A stretch of DNA of 64,000 nucleotides from Thermosporothrix hazakensis (GCF_003253565.1 NZ_QKUF01000001.1:1135867-1199866); one strand, 5' to 3'. Positions 1-9,926 are shown, counted from the stretch's first letter. Notes: generated from the sequence alone by a model not told the origin. Program-made: numbers and translations.

Positions 1-1135
1 GGTTACAACCAGTCGAATAGCGCTCCGCTCGCGGCCCATACTGCCGAGGGAAGAGCAGGTAGGGAGCAAAGAGCTTCATATGCGCAATAAAAGCAGGAAA
101 TGTAATCCACTCCCCCACTTCCTCGTATTTCAGCCGTTCAATCACAGTCTGCCGAGAGCGCAGTATCTCGCTATGCACCGCCTCAAGGGGCGCGGGACCT
201 GGCCGCACATTCACCTCGGGAAGATAGGGAATCTCGTTCCAGAATGCATCTTCAAGCGCGAGCTGATAACAGCGGCGAGCACGCTCAAGCAGTGGTTGCC
301 GAAAATAGGTTCGAGCCGGAGCAGCCAGCAGTGTCCCCCCCTGGACACGCAATAATCCCAGTTTGAGCAAGAGCAGACGCACAAACAGCAGGTATGGTAT
401 ATCGGTCTCGCTTCGGATCTGTTCCAGTCGGGTACGGTCATCAACCCGTTCCACAATATAGCGCAAGGCTGAACGCGCCAGCAGGCCATTGTTCAGCAGC
501 GTGAGCCCCTCTCGTGCCGCCATCACCGCTGACCAGTAGAGATACAGCATTCGTTGCAACGCCCGGGCCCCCGCCCCTACATCGTACAATTGCTCCTCAG
601 CAAGGGCAGAGAGCGGTTTCGTGGGGGGCCAGAGCTTCAGCGCCGCCTCTTTCACAGATGCGGGAACGATCAGCATACCATCATGAATCCCGCTGGCATA
701 GTCCAGACTGGCAAATTGTGTCTTCTGGCTCCAGAAGATCAGGCCACGAAGCAGCAACAGATGCAGGGCCATCTCAAACCGCCCGTGCGAATAGGCGGCA
801 GGATATTGAACACTTCCATTCATGCCCGGGCGAGCATCTTCAAGCTCATTTCCCTCTCCGAGCAATCCTGCATATGTGGCATACAGGGCCAGATCACGGC
901 TATTGGCCCGCCCGCCGCACCAGACAAGTTCACAGAGCAGCCGCTTTTCCAGCCCTCGCAGCTCGCTCAGCGCCTCTATCAATGCTCCTGGTTCAAACAG
1001 ACGAGCCACAATTTGCTCAAGCTCATTCCCCTCATCTTCGTTGCCAGCCGGAACCTTCACACGTCGTGCCCGGAGCATTGCCTGCACGTGATAAGCTGGC
1101 ACGGTACGCAACAGTTCCAGTTCACTCAACTCCAT
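1..1135 (-). CDS. Helicase-associated hypothetical protein, partial (3' end off window)
   Basis: This frame is open without a stop from an ATG at 1135 to the left edge (about 378 residues), so the C-terminus is missing. The protein is rich in Leu, Glu and Arg and looks all-helical, like a series of winged-helix repeats; I see no Walker motif or signal peptide in the visible part. Its ATG overlaps the end of the upstream gene by 14 bases (that gene stops at 1122), so the two are almost certainly translationally coupled and may form a complex. The partner carries a SWIM finger and an XPB/Ssl2-N-like C-terminus, so this could be a related helicase-associated protein, perhaps with an XPB-type helicase further downstream. 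That function is inference; I do not recognise the family. Confidence 0.72.
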   Translation of the reverse strand, partial: MELSELELLRTVPAYHVQAMLRARRVKVPAGNEDEGNELEQIVARLFEPGALIEALSELRGLEKRLLCELVWCGGRANSRDLALYATYAGLLGEGNELEDARPGMNGSVQYPAAYSHGRFEMALHLLLLRGLIFWSQKTQFASLDYASGIHDGMLIVPASVKEAALKLWPPTKPLSALAEEQLYDVGAGARALQRMLYLYWSAVMAAREGLTLLNNGLLARSALRYIVERVDDRTRLEQIRSETDIPYLLFVRLLLLKLGLLRVQGGTLLAAPARTYFRQPLLERARRCYQLALEDAFWNEIPYLPEVNVRPGPAPLEAVHSEILRSRQTVIERLKYEEVGEWITFPAFIAHMKLFAPYLLFPRQYGPRAERYSTGCN

Positions 1136-3497
1136 ACTGTCCCTCTGTGTGCAAGAGGGGAGTCTGTCCCCGCCGCTTCAATTCTTCTATTAACTGGTCC
1201 ACCATCTCATTGCGCACAATCGCCATTGTTGGTTGAATACGCAGCACCTGTTTTTCCTCAAGGTCGACCTGGGCAGTCAGTTCGGCCATAATCCCCGGAT
1301 CAGCCGTTTCCAGTATCGTCACACCGGTATATAAACGAGCGCGACCATAGCAGTTGAGCCAGTGACGCACCTGTGCCAGCAGCGCACGCAAGCTCTCATC
1401 TGCCCGCGTCTCCTGCAAGGCTTCTAGTAGCTCAAGTAGTGGCTCAGGACGCATGCCTCGATCAAGCGCAGCCGCCATTTTGCCGGGAGAGAGCCGATAC
1501 AGGAGTTTCCCCTGATCAACGCCCGCTGGTTGCAGAAACGACTCCAAACGATCCAGAATAGGCCAGGCCTGCGCACCAGGAGCAACCCTGAGTGTTGTGG
1601 TATTCTCTATTTCTACCAGTGGAAGTCCCTCCCGGAAATCTACAAAGGCGGGTTCCGGCAACGCATCAGCAAACAAGAGATGCTTTGCCTGTGGCAGCAA
1701 ACAGAACGCCTGGACCTGCTGCTCGGCTGAAACGACGGTCGCACAGAGCCCCCACCAGCTCAACGGTCCCCGCAAAAGATACTCCAGATAAACCTTTTCA
1801 GCGCGTGACCAATCATTCCACAACTGAGGGCGTAAGGGATGACGATCATCGGTTTCAAGCCACCAGTGAGGCTGCGGATTGAGCCGTTGTCTATGCTGTA
1901 AAAACAGAGGATTTAGCCGGTAGACAAAGCGAGCAAAGGGAGCAAACGTGACCCATTGACCAAAAGGGACGCGCGTCAGAAGCGCTATCAACGTCTGGCG
2001 GGCCTCACAGTTCTCACTCTCTAACTCACCCGCACGCAACAGGGGCCGATTGAGCGAATCACGGTGAAAGGCAACCCTGATCCCACCTGCCTGCAAGGCC
2101 TGTAGCTCATCAAGAGCTGTCTGCTTGAGCCAGAGATCAAACAGAGTACGAGCTGTTTGCATCGAGGATGGACCGAGCAACAGGGCCGTACAGTCCGGGA
2201 GCACCCGCAGCCGTTCCTCTTCGCGCAAGACAAAACCGGCTAAACGCAGCAGCCGAACCAGAAAAGAGAGATATTCGGCAGGACGCGACACCACTTGCTG
2301 CGCAGTCTGCAACAGCGCTTCAGGCAGGTGATTTGAGAAGACCGGCTGCTCATCACGCGTTGTCTGATCTAACCACTCCCGTTCTTCTGTAGAGAGCAGG
2401 TAACCGTCCAGCGCCCGAGCCAGTAGCAGGAGTTCTGACAGCAATTTCTGCAGTTGTTGCTTGCTGACTTCGGGGATATCATGAACCGATAACGCATAAT
2501 GGCTGATCGGGACGGTGACACGCAGAGCAGCACGAACTTCCTCAGGGACAAACCAGCCATGCTCACGAGATAGACCTTTGCGGAAAAGCAGCCCTTTCGC
2601 CTGCAACACCTGCAAAAGATCCTGAAGCTGTCCCGCACGGCTCAATGAGAAGCGTTCATAGAGTCCGCGCAGTTCACCTTCAGACACGGTCCCCCCTGAA
2701 AGCGTAATCACGGCCAAAAGCTGGCGGGGGGCTTTCTCCAGCGAGGCCGCCACTCGTCGGATTGCTTCAGGTTGCTGCAACGCCTCAAGCAGTGCCATGA
2801 TTATCTGCTGTTTGTTCAGGCCGGTTACCGTAAGCTCATATTCCCGGGCAAGAGAGCGCAATTCTTCCTGCCCATACCGCTGTAAGAGCTCTACCACTTT
2901 TCCTGCAGGAAGTGTGATTCGCGTCTCATGCTCAGGCGCACGAGCGGGAGCCTGTCCCGTCTCGACGATTGATGGGGCAGCAGGTGCATAGGATTTCGCC
3001 TGAGGCCTCGCATATGACTTTAACGACTGCTTTGGCGGTGCAGGCAGTCGTTCCGGTTCCTGCTTTTTTGCGGGTTGGGCAATGGGAACAAAGGCAGTCG
3101 GCTCCGCCAGCCAGTAATAAAGCAGAGCCGCGGCATGAGCACAGATCCGCTCGGATCGCTCATTACAGGTACAGATATAATCCCAGGAAGTCGTGCTCTG
3201 AATCGTAATGCTGACATCATAGCGGCGCGACTCACCTGCGGAAGCATCTTCATCCAATTCACCGATCAGCGCCAGAGCTACCCGTGAGGACGCATGAGCT
3301 ACACGCACAGTTCCACTCAGAGATGCGCCCTGTCGCTGTGGCTTCAGCACTGCCCCCATATGGCAATATTCCTGTCCTAGAGAAGCAGTGGTGAGACCAG
3401 CCATGTGAATAATATCGGTAGCCTTCAGGCGCAAAAGGACGCCCGGTACAACATTTTCCATAGCACCATTATTGTCCGCAAAAAGCTCGTTTTCCAC
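1122..3497 (-). CDS. SWIM zinc finger / XPB-Ssl2 N-domain-like helicase-associated protein
   Basis: A 791-residue protein starting at GTG 3497, with AAAGG five bases upstream. Around residues 95-120 it has the SWIM pattern CxC...CxH (CTCNERSERICAH), a zinc-binding fold found with helicases and MuDR-type proteins. A SAP/Rho-N-like helical segment follows near residues 200-240 (LPAGKVVELLQRYGQEELRS). The last 120 residues (LLEALQETRADESLRALLAQ, then YGRARLYTGVTILETADP) resemble the Helicase_C_3 (XPB/Ssl2 N-terminal-like) domain found in helicase-associated proteins of Actinobacteria and Chloroflexota. No ATPase motifs are present, so it is probably an accessory DNA-repair or transcription-coupled factor. 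It overlaps the next gene by 14 bases. A strong promoter lies just upstream at 3567-3595. Confidence 0.78.
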   Translation of the reverse strand: MENELFADNNGAMENVVPGVLLRLKATDIIHMAGLTTASLGQEYCHMGAVLKPQRQGASLSGTVRVAHASSRVALALIGELDEDASAGESRRYDVSITIQSTTSWDYICTCNERSERICAHAAALLYYWLAEPTAFVPIAQPAKKQEPERLPAPPKQSLKSYARPQAKSYAPAAPSIVETGQAPARAPEHETRITLPAGKVVELLQRYGQEELRSLAREYELTVTGLNKQQIIMALLEALQQPEAIRRVAASLEKAPRQLLAVITLSGGTVSEGELRGLYERFSLSRAGQLQDLLQVLQAKGLLFRKGLSREHGWFVPEEVRAALRVTVPISHYALSVHDIPEVSKQQLQKLLSELLLLARALDGYLLSTEEREWLDQTTRDEQPVFSNHLPEALLQTAQQVVSRPAEYLSFLVRLLRLAGFVLREEERLRVLPDCTALLLGPSSMQTARTLFDLWLKQTALDELQALQAGGIRVAFHRDSLNRPLLRAGELESENCEARQTLIALLTRVPFGQWVTFAPFARFVYRLNPLFLQHRQRLNPQPHWWLETDDRHPLRPQLWNDWSRAEKVYLEYLLRGPLSWWGLCATVVSAEQQVQAFCLLPQAKHLLFADALPEPAFVDFREGLPLVEIENTTTLRVAPGAQAWPILDRLESFLQPAGVDQGKLLYRLSPGKMAAALDRGMRPEPLLELLEALQETRADESLRALLAQVRHWLNCYGRARLYTGVTILETADPGIMAELTAQVDLEEKQVLRIQPTMAIVRNEMVDQLIEELKRRGQTPLLHTEGQYGVE

Positions 3498-3566
3498 AGG
3501 AACCTTTCTCCGCTGTGGAAACAGAAAAAGCTGTAAGATACTCAGAATACGCTTATATGTCCGGCT

Positions 3567-3595
3567 ATCTTAGCACGAATCACAGGCATGGTCAA
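3567..3595 (-). promoter_or_regulatory. Sigma-70-type promoter for the SWIM/XPB-like operon
   Basis: Read on the minus strand: -35 TTGACC (3590-3595), a 17-base spacer and -10 TAAGAT (3567-3572). It overlaps the rsmE stop codon, so the SWIM/XPB-like operon has its own promoter immediately behind rsmE. Confidence 0.6.
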
Positions 3596-4383
3596 TGAAG
3601 CCCTCGCTCTACGCCGATACACTCTAACTCATACATGATATTCGCTACAGCCGTGATTGCCGCTGTCTCTGCTCGCAGAATGCGCGGCCCGAGCGAGACA
3701 ACCTGTGCTCCATGCTCCCGCGCAATGCGCGCCTCATCGACCGTTAGTCCGCCTTCAGGACCAATAAACACAACCACCGTGAGTGGCTCCACCGCCGGGG
3801 CCTCAGTATAGGCGGTTCGAGCCGCCTTTAGCGTTGTCCGCAGATGGTGTGCTTTTTCTTCTTCCCAGGGCATGAGAACTAATGCCCCCTCAGGCAACTC
3901 ATCGAACACCCGGGCAAACGGTCGAACCGGTGCCAGTCCCGGGATCCGTGCACGACCACATTGCTCCGCTGCTTCCTGCACAATTCGTTGCCAGCGTTTC
4001 AACTTGGAGGAACCAACCTCGCCGAGTCCAGCCGTCGAACGCTGACAGATGGTTGGCACAAAGGTTGTCACTCCTAACTCCGTTCCCTTTTCAAGGATCA
4101 GCTCGAAACGGCCTGATGACTTCAACAATCCCTGGCACAAAATGACTTTCACCGTTGAGCCGGTCTTTCCCGGGGAACGCTGCTCAACCTGCACCTCAAC
4201 ACGAGAGCGCGAGAGGTTCATTACCGAGCAGAGCGCCTCATCTCCGCTGTTATCCAGCAGGACAAGGTGCTCCCCTTGCTGCAAACGTAAAACATCCCTC
4301 ACCTGATGGGCAACGGTATCCGGTAAATCAAGCGTGGAGCCAGGTTGCAAAGGCAACTCTGGCGGGACAAAGAAACGATGCAT
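3592..4383 (-). CDS. rsmE: 16S rRNA (uracil-1498-N3)-methyltransferase RsmE
   Basis: A 263-residue SPOUT-class methyltransferase, the usual length for RsmE, which methylates U1498 of 16S rRNA in the 30S subunit using S-adenosylmethionine. The N-terminal PUA-like part begins MHRFFVPPEL, followed by the RsmE signature ILEKGTELGVTTFVPTICQR and a C-terminal knot region FIGPEGGLTVDE...VSLGPRILRAETA that forms the SAM pocket. It lies 21 bases after prmA on the same strand, the common prmA-rsmE arrangement in bacteria, and is probably co-transcribed with it. Confidence 0.95.
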   Translation of the reverse strand: MHRFFVPPELPLQPGSTLDLPDTVAHQVRDVLRLQQGEHLVLLDNSGDEALCSVMNLSRSRVEVQVEQRSPGKTGSTVKVILCQGLLKSSGRFELILEKGTELGVTTFVPTICQRSTAGLGEVGSSKLKRWQRIVQEAAEQCGRARIPGLAPVRPFARVFDELPEGALVLMPWEEEKAHHLRTTLKAARTAYTEAPAVEPLTVVVFIGPEGGLTVDEARIAREHGAQVVSLGPRILRAETAAITAVANIMYELECIGVERGLH

Positions 4384-4404
4384 AGACCCTCACAACCTTA
4401 CTGA

Positions 4405-5328
4405 TTATGCGGTGCGCTTTCGTAGCACAAGCGCGAGCCAATCTTCCATCATCACTTTTTCGACCAGTTCCAGCCCGGCAGCGTACAACGGCTCCTCGGC
4501 ATCTTTCCGCCGTTCCTCAATAATGCCGCTGACGATGAGCAGGCCATCAGGAGCAAGCGTCTGTGCGAGTTGCGGGGCCATTCCTCCGATCACGTGGGCA
4601 ATAATATTTGCCAGCACCAGATCATATTTACCTTCGTGCTGCTTTGCCGTCTGCTCGTCCAGCACCCCAAGCACCACATCGATGCGATCATCCAGATCGT
4701 TCATTTTCGCATTTTCGGCGGCGCTCTCGGCGGCAACGCTGCTGTTATCAATGGCATGCACATGAGCTGCTCCGAGCCTGGCGGCGGCAATCGCTAGAAT
4801 GCCGGAACCAGTGCCCACATCCAGCACCTGCATTCCAGGCTTCACGCGCTTTTCCAGTTGTTCCAGACACATGCGCGTGGTTGGGTGCAGGCCAGTGCCA
4901 AACGCCATACCGGGATCAAGCGTCAGCACGACCTCCTCCGGCTTCGGGGTATAGTCACGCCATGAGGGACGAATTACCAGGCGCTTGCCAATCAACGTGA
5001 CATGATAGTATTCTTTCCAGGCATTGGCCCAATCTTCCTCACTCACCGGGCGCGTTTCCAGATCACCGACCAGATGTGACCCGATCGCAGAGAAATGCCA
5101 GAGCGCTTCTCGCACGCGCAAACAGATATCCTCTTCCGTCCCATCAATAGGCACATATGCATGAAGTTTGACCGGCTGACCCTCCAGCACGCGATACGCC
5201 TGACCCTCTTCATACAGCTCTATTGGCTGTTCGATCACCACACCATCCGGGCTGTAGCGATTCAAGAGTTCACTGACCGACTCGACTGCATCAGGATGAG
5301 AGGTAACCGTAAGTTCTAACCAACGCAT
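4405..5328 (-). CDS. prmA: Ribosomal protein L11 methyltransferase PrmA
   Basis: A 307-residue class I SAM-dependent methyltransferase that trimethylates ribosomal protein L11. The N-terminal substrate-recognition domain (MRWLELTVTSHPDAVESVSE) is followed by the PrmA-typical segment TLDPGMAFGTGLHPTTRMCL and SAM motif I VLDVGTGSGILAIAAARLGA; motif IV is LVLANIIAHV. The start is supported by an AGGA-type ribosome-binding site about nine bases upstream. It leads the prmA-rsmE pair; the GNAT gene ends 50 bases upstream on the same strand, so all three may be one transcript. Confidence 0.95.
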   Translation of the reverse strand: MRWLELTVTSHPDAVESVSELLNRYSPDGVVIEQPIELYEEGQAYRVLEGQPVKLHAYVPIDGTEEDICLRVREALWHFSAIGSHLVGDLETRPVSEEDWANAWKEYYHVTLIGKRLVIRPSWRDYTPKPEEVVLTLDPGMAFGTGLHPTTRMCLEQLEKRVKPGMQVLDVGTGSGILAIAAARLGAAHVHAIDNSSVAAESAAENAKMNDLDDRIDVVLGVLDEQTAKQHEGKYDLVLANIIAHVIGGMAPQLAQTLAPDGLLIVSGIIEERRKDAEEPLYAAGLELVEKVMMEDWLALVLRKRTA

Positions 5329-5378
5329 AGTATTTCCTGTTCTCCAAGTAGATAATGTTTCCCTTATACAAGGGGTTC

Positions 5379-6290
5379 CTACCGTGCGTCCGACAACGCC
5401 AGCGGTAAGAGATAATATCCATACGTCCGTGTGATACGAAAACCACAGGATTGATAGAGTTGAAGAGCGGGAATATTCGTTGTATTCACCTCAAGCTTGA
5501 CCTTCCATTGCTCATCATGAGGCAGTGAACGTATCGCTTCTTCGAGCAAGACACGCCCATAGCCACGCCCCCGATACTCGGGTTTTATGATGAGACTGTA
5601 GAGCCAGCAGGTCCACTCATTACGATCCCAATCCAGACGAACAACGCCAACCGCTTCCCGACAACTGACAGCACCCTCACCAAAAGTCAGCAGATAATAG
5701 GAACAGTGGGGATTAGACCAGCAACTCTCAACTCGCTGGCGAATGTGCGCCGACGACTTTTGAGAAATGTCCGCCAGAACAGAGATCACCTTCTCCATCT
5801 CATCGTCTTGTGCAGGTTGAAACGAAAGGCGGTCATCAAAGGCAAAGCGTTCCTGAAACGTCGCGAGCTCCATTTCATGCTCGGCACGAGCAAGCGAAGC
5901 GCCAAGTGCGGTCAGAAAGGCCTTGCCACCCGCCGCCCCCTCCTCACAAATGAGCTGCAACTGCGTGGCGCCAGCCGCGCGTAAAACAGCCTGAGCCTGT
6001 GCCACCAGTGCCCGGGCGATCCCTCTCCGCCGATAGGCCGGGTGAACCATCACACTCAGCTCCCTCTCCTCAACTCCTTCAGCATACAGATAGCCAGCAA
6101 GCCTGCCATCCTCGTACAAGAGAAAATGAGTTTTGAGCTCGGGATCCCGCAGATCCTTTTCAAGCAGGCGCATATGCAAATTTTCATACCTGTTGCACGC
6201 ATCAGCAAGCTTCAGGATTGCAACGACATCCTCTGCGGTGAGCGAGCGCTTCTCGATTGGGCCATCTATTCTTTCAATCATTGAATCCAT
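5379..6290 (-). CDS. Tandem-GNAT N-acetyltransferase
   Basis: A 303-residue protein made of two GNAT folds. The first (about residues 15-145) has the acetyl-CoA loop VHPAYRRRGIARALV and the second (about 155-300) has IKPEYRGRGYGRVLL plus the C-terminal GFRITRTYGYYL typical of GNATs. Both loops keep the RxxGxG/A pattern, so both could bind acetyl-CoA. The architecture recalls mycothiol synthase MshD, but substrate cannot be read from sequence and Chloroflexota are not known to me as mycothiol producers. It is the first gene of the GNAT-prmA-rsmE run and has a good promoter at 6344-6372. No clear Shine-Dalgarno is seen at this ATG; a second ATG lies nine bases downstream. Confidence 0.85.
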   Translation of the reverse strand: MDSMIERIDGPIEKRSLTAEDVVAILKLADACNRYENLHMRLLEKDLRDPELKTHFLLYEDGRLAGYLYAEGVEERELSVMVHPAYRRRGIARALVAQAQAVLRAAGATQLQLICEEGAAGGKAFLTALGASLARAEHEMELATFQERFAFDDRLSFQPAQDDEMEKVISVLADISQKSSAHIRQRVESCWSNPHCSYYLLTFGEGAVSCREAVGVVRLDWDRNEWTCWLYSLIIKPEYRGRGYGRVLLEEAIRSLPHDEQWKVKLEVNTTNIPALQLYQSCGFRITRTYGYYLLPLALSDAR

Positions 6291-6332
6291 CCAATCAAGC
6301 CCCCTTTCAAACTCAAACGGCGGGCAGACAAA

Positions 6333-6384
6333 GGGCGCAAGTCATTGTATCACTGAATGCGTTCAGGTACAAAACCTTGCGCCC
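6333..6384. repeat. Nested inverted repeat around the GNAT promoter
   Basis: Perfect 9-base arms GGGCGCAAG (6333-6341) and CTTGCGCCC (6376-6384) enclose a smaller dyad CTGAA-TGCG-TTCAG (6353-6366). The inner dyad falls inside the -35/-10 spacer of the GNAT promoter, the position expected for a repressor operator. The outer arms have only a short T-run on the minus strand, so a simple terminator for the mutase gene is possible but weaker. Confidence 0.6.
6344..6372 (-). promoter_or_regulatory. Promoter for the GNAT-prmA-rsmE run
   Basis: On the minus strand: -35 TTGTAC (6367-6372), 17-base spacer, -10 TACAAT (6344-6349), preceded by TGA, giving TGATACAAT, an extended -10. Confidence 0.6.
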
Positions 6385-6418
6385 GCTAGAAGGGTATGCT
6401 CGCATTGAGACGTTCTAT

Positions 6419-8140
6419 TTAGAAAACGGCCGGTTCCATGTATTCTCCGAAGACGGTGCGGAATACATCCATAATCTCGCCTAGAGTTGCATAGGCTTTC
6501 ACCGCATCCAGAATAAATGGCATGGTATTCTCTGTTCCTTCGGCCGCGCAACGCAACCGGTCCAGAGCCTCTCGAACCGCTCCCTGATCTCGCTCACGAC
6601 GAATCCGATTCAGGCGCTCAAGGTGTACTTTCTGTCCTTCGTAATCAACATAGAGCGTCGGTACAGGAACCTCTTCATCCATGACATATTCATTGACGCC
6701 GACAATGACACGCTTTTTCGCATCAATTTCCTGCTGATACCGATAGGCAGACTCAGCTATTTCACGCTGGAAGAAGCCATTCTGGATACAGGCAAGCACA
6801 CCACCCAGTGAGTCAATCTGCTCGATATAGGCCAATGCCGCACGCTCGGTTTGATCGGTCAGCTCCTCAAGAAAGTAGGAACCACCAAGCGGATCAACGA
6901 CGTTCGCCACGCCGCTCTCATGCGCGATAATCTGTTGTGTGCGTAGCGCGATCAAGGCCGCTTTCTCGGTGGGAAGAGCCAGCGCCTCATCAAGTGAATT
7001 GGTATGCAGCGATTGTGTACCCCCCAGTACAGCCGCCAGCGCCTGAATAGCGGTCCGCACGATATTGTTTTCCGGTTGCTGTGCGGTCAATGAGACGCCT
7101 GCTGTCTGCGCGTGGCAACGCAACATCATTGAGCGCGGATCTTTGGCTCCATAGCGCTCCTTCATTAACCGTGCCCAGAGTCGACGAGCAGCTCGAAACT
7201 TGGCAATCTCCTCAAAGAAGTCGTTATGGACATCAAAGAAGAACGAGAGCCTCGGCGCGAACTCATCAATCTTCAGCCCACGCTCAAGGGCGGCATCCAC
7301 ATAGGCCAGCCCATCGGCAAGGGTAAAAGCAAGCTCCTGCACGGCGGTCGCTCCCGCCTCACGGATATGATACCCGCTGATACTGATCGTGTTCCACTTC
7401 GGCATAAAGCGCGTGCCGAACTCAATAGTATCAACAACCAGGCGCAGCGAAGGTTCCGGCGGAAACAGAAACTCTTTCTGGGCAATATATTCCTTCAGGA
7501 TATCGTTCTGTAAGGTACCCCCGAGTGAGGCCATCGGGAAGCCCTGCTTCTCAGCATTCGCGATATACATCGCCCAGAGCACCGGCGCGGGGCTATTAAT
7601 GGTCATAGAAGTAGTAATCTTATCCAGAGGCAAATCTGCAAAGAGGATCTCCATATCGGCCAGAGAAGAGATCGCGACGCCACATTTACCAAACTCTCCG
7701 GCCGCTTTCGGGTGATCGGTATCGTAGCCATAGAGCGTCGCCATATCGAACGCGGTAGAAAGGCCGGTCTGCCCCTGCTGGAGCAGGTACTTGAAGCGCC
7801 GGTTCGTATCCTCGGCGGTGCCGAAGCCAGCGAACATACGCATTGTCCAGGGTTTCGCCCGGTACATGGTAGGCTGCACGCCCCGTGTATAGGGGTAAGT
7901 GCCCGGGAATCCCAGATCACGGGTATAATCCAGATTTTGATTGTCCAGTGGCGTATAGAGCCGCTGCACCGGTACACTGGATGTCGTCATCAGATTCTTT
8001 CGCTCTGGGACCCGCTCGATCGATTTTTGCACGGCCGTCGCTTCCCACTCGGCCTTGTTGACCGTCAGGCGTTCCAGTTCGGCCTTATCAAAAAGGGTTC
8101 CCTGTTTCACAGACGGCTCAGTCGGTTTTTGCTCAATCAT
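6419..8140 (-). CDS. Methylmalonyl-CoA mutase, large (catalytic) subunit
   Basis: A 573-residue protein for the catalytic chain of an acyl-CoA mutase, which interconverts (R)-methylmalonyl-CoA and succinyl-CoA with adenosylcobalamin. Family signatures are clear: [80 protein letters not shown] and [20 protein letters not shown]. Tyr (in TMYRAKPW) and Arg (in EPSLRLVVD) match the positions that distinguish methylmalonyl- from isobutyryl-CoA mutase, which favours the former. The C-terminal B12-binding DxHxxG domain is absent, so a separate small subunit is needed and is not in the window. The ATG at 8140 is preferred over an upstream in-frame start because GAGGAGAG sits just before it. The neighbouring thiolase suggests acyl-CoA/propionate metabolism. 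Confidence 0.92.
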   Translation of the reverse strand: MIEQKPTEPSVKQGTLFDKAELERLTVNKAEWEATAVQKSIERVPERKNLMTTSSVPVQRLYTPLDNQNLDYTRDLGFPGTYPYTRGVQPTMYRAKPWTMRMFAGFGTAEDTNRRFKYLLQQGQTGLSTAFDMATLYGYDTDHPKAAGEFGKCGVAISSLADMEILFADLPLDKITTSMTINSPAPVLWAMYIANAEKQGFPMASLGGTLQNDILKEYIAQKEFLFPPEPSLRLVVDTIEFGTRFMPKWNTISISGYHIREAGATAVQELAFTLADGLAYVDAALERGLKIDEFAPRLSFFFDVHNDFFEEIAKFRAARRLWARLMKERYGAKDPRSMMLRCHAQTAGVSLTAQQPENNIVRTAIQALAAVLGGTQSLHTNSLDEALALPTEKAALIALRTQQIIAHESGVANVVDPLGGSYFLEELTDQTERAALAYIEQIDSLGGVLACIQNGFFQREIAESAYRYQQEIDAKKRVIVGVNEYVMDEEVPVPTLYVDYEGQKVHLERLNRIRRERDQGAVREALDRLRCAAEGTENTMPFILDAVKAYATLGEIMDVFRTVFGEYMEPAVF

Positions 8141-8201
8141 TGAACGCTCTCTCCTCTGCGAGTTAGCACGGTCAGCAAGGGCACGCGCCCGTTTCTCCAA
8201 T

Positions 8202-8210
8202 ATTGTATCA
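8202..8210 (-). promoter_or_regulatory. Extended -10 element for the mutase gene
   Basis: Minus-strand TGATACAAT about 60 bases upstream of the mutase ATG. No good -35 hexamer stands at 16-18 bases, which an extended -10 can tolerate. Confidence 0.4.
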
Positions 8211-8362
8211 TAGACCGAATTTTCATTGTATGGTACTGCTCCTATGCAGAAAACACAGCAATAGACGCCTTCTTCTTGTGCTCCCTGTTTTTCTGCCACC
8301 GGAATACTGCGGGGAGAGCGCCTTTGAGGAATACACGCCCTCCCTCTCTCATTCTACAGGAC

Positions 8363-9544
8363 TCAGACCTCAACCGTCATCGCGACTGCTCCACCGCCAC
8401 CCAGACAAAGTGTTGCCAATCCACGTCCACCGCCCCGCCTGCGCAGCTCATAGATCAGCGTCGTCAGAACACGCGATCCGCTGGAACCAATCGGGTGGCC
8501 CAGAGCGATCGCGCCACCATTCACGTTCACCCGTGACCAATCCCAATCGAGCTCTTTCCCATTCGCAAGCGTCTGAGCCGCGAACGCCTCGTTCACCTCA
8601 ATCAAATCAAAATCATTGATCTCTAATCCAGTCCGCTCAAGCACTCGGCGCACGGCTCGTGTTGGAGCGGCGAAGATATAGCGAGGCGTGATCGCAGCCG
8701 AGGCATAGCCCGTAATACGCGCCAGCACATTCAGGCCGTGCGCTTTCGCGAACGCCTCATCCACCACAACGGTCGCGGACGCGCCATCACTTAAGCCGGG
8801 GGCGTTGCCTGCCGTTACGGTGCCTCCTTCAAGGAAAGCGGGCTTCAGCTTCGCCAGCGCTTCCGCCGAGGTATCGCCACGAATCGGCTCATCCGTATCA
8901 ACGACGATAGTGCCCTTTTTCTGCTTGATCTCAATGGGGATGATCTCATCCTTAAAGCGTCCGGCCTGGGTCGCGGCCAGGGCTTTCTGATGGCTGCTCA
9001 ACGCGAACTGGTCCTGTGCCTCGCGTGAAATCCCGAACTTTTCCGCAATGATCTCGGCCTCATTCCCCATATGAATGTCTTCAAAGGCGCACCAGAGGCC
9101 GTCATGCACCACCGCATCGATCAGCTTTCCGTCACCCATGCGATAGCCGGTTCGCGCCTTCGGCAACAGATAAGGGGCATTGCTCATGCTCTCCATGCCA
9201 CCCGCAACAAATGCCTGACCATCTCCGGCGCGAATCGCCTGCGCCGCCAGCATCACTGCCTTTAAGCCGGACCCGCACACCTTATTGATCGTAAAGGCGG
9301 GCAGATCCTCAGGTAATCCGGCATGAATGGCCGCCTGCCGGGCGGGCGCCTGTCCCAGGCCCGCGGAGACGACATTACCCATAATCACTTCATCCAGGCT
9401 GGCTGGATCGATCCCGGCACGACGTACCGCTTCTTTTATTGCAATAGCGCCCAGATCGATGGCGCTCAAACTTGCAAGACTCCCTAAAAATTTTCCCGTC
9501 GGCGTCCTCGCCGCTCCTACAAGAACGGGAATATGTTCTGTCAT
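8363..9544 (-). CDS. Acetyl-CoA acetyltransferase (thiolase)
   Basis: A 393-residue thiolase, the standard length, condensing two acetyl-CoA to acetoacetyl-CoA or cleaving 3-ketoacyl-CoA. The acylated cysteine is C90 in [11 protein letters not shown], the catalytic His is in [12 protein letters not shown], and the second Cys is in [13 protein letters not shown] near the C-terminus. The ATG at 9544 is chosen over a longer in-frame start because AGGGAGGG lies just upstream. Context (acyl-CoA mutase 220 bases downstream on the same strand) fits central acyl-CoA or polyhydroxybutyrate metabolism; it may be biosynthetic or degradative. A promoter is visible at 9629-9658. Confidence 0.94.
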   Translation of the reverse strand: MTEHIPVLVGAARTPTGKFLGSLASLSAIDLGAIAIKEAVRRAGIDPASLDEVIMGNVVSAGLGQAPARQAAIHAGLPEDLPAFTINKVCGSGLKAVMLAAQAIRAGDGQAFVAGGMESMSNAPYLLPKARTGYRMGDGKLIDAVVHDGLWCAFEDIHMGNEAEIIAEKFGISREAQDQFALSSHQKALAATQAGRFKDEIIPIEIKQKKGTIVVDTDEPIRGDTSAEALAKLKPAFLEGGTVTAGNAPGLSDGASATVVVDEAFAKAHGLNVLARITGYASAAITPRYIFAAPTRAVRRVLERTGLEINDFDLIEVNEAFAAQTLANGKELDWDWSRVNVNGGAIALGHPIGSSGSRVLTTLIYELRRRGGGRGLATLCLGGGGAVAMTVEV

Positions 9545-9628
9545 AAAACCCTCCCTGGGATGCAGAATTCTATCACGACATTGTGACCCGTAACGAAAAA
9601 CAAAGTACTGCCATTTCTGGCCTGTTTC

Positions 9629-9658
9629 ATTGTATCCCCTTGCATGATACCTGGTCAA
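9629..9658 (-). promoter_or_regulatory. Promoter for the thiolase gene
   Basis: Minus strand: -35 TTGACC (9653-9658), 18-base spacer, -10 TACAAT (9629-9634), about 85 bases before the ATG. The spacer holds a GTATC/GATAC dyad (9632-9636 and 9646-9650). The rest of the 9545-9926 gap is AT-rich, carries no gene, and must also hold the plus-strand promoter for the protease, which I could not assign. Confidence 0.6.
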
Positions 9659-9926
9659 ATGAGCAACATAGCAAACTGCCGCTCTTCTCGCCGCTCATAG
9701 ACGCTTCCAGCAAAGAGCAGCGCTCCGGTTTCCTCAGACTCCCTCAACCGCTCTATAGATCAGGCTCATTTCACCCTATTCATATGATGTTACAGTATAG
9801 AGCAATGCACTACCGCATAGTTATATATATCCTTTTTATATCTATAGATGCGGAACATGCTGCACTCCTGCACAGGCAGGAGCCAGAGTATCACCGGGTG
9901 AAGTCGAAGGGAGGTTAGAAGACCTT

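Noticed and set aside
514..1291. Two long plus-strand open frames (240 and 245 codons)
   Set aside because: They are antisense to a well-supported minus-strand frame coupled to the upstream gene and show no domain or ribosome-binding site.
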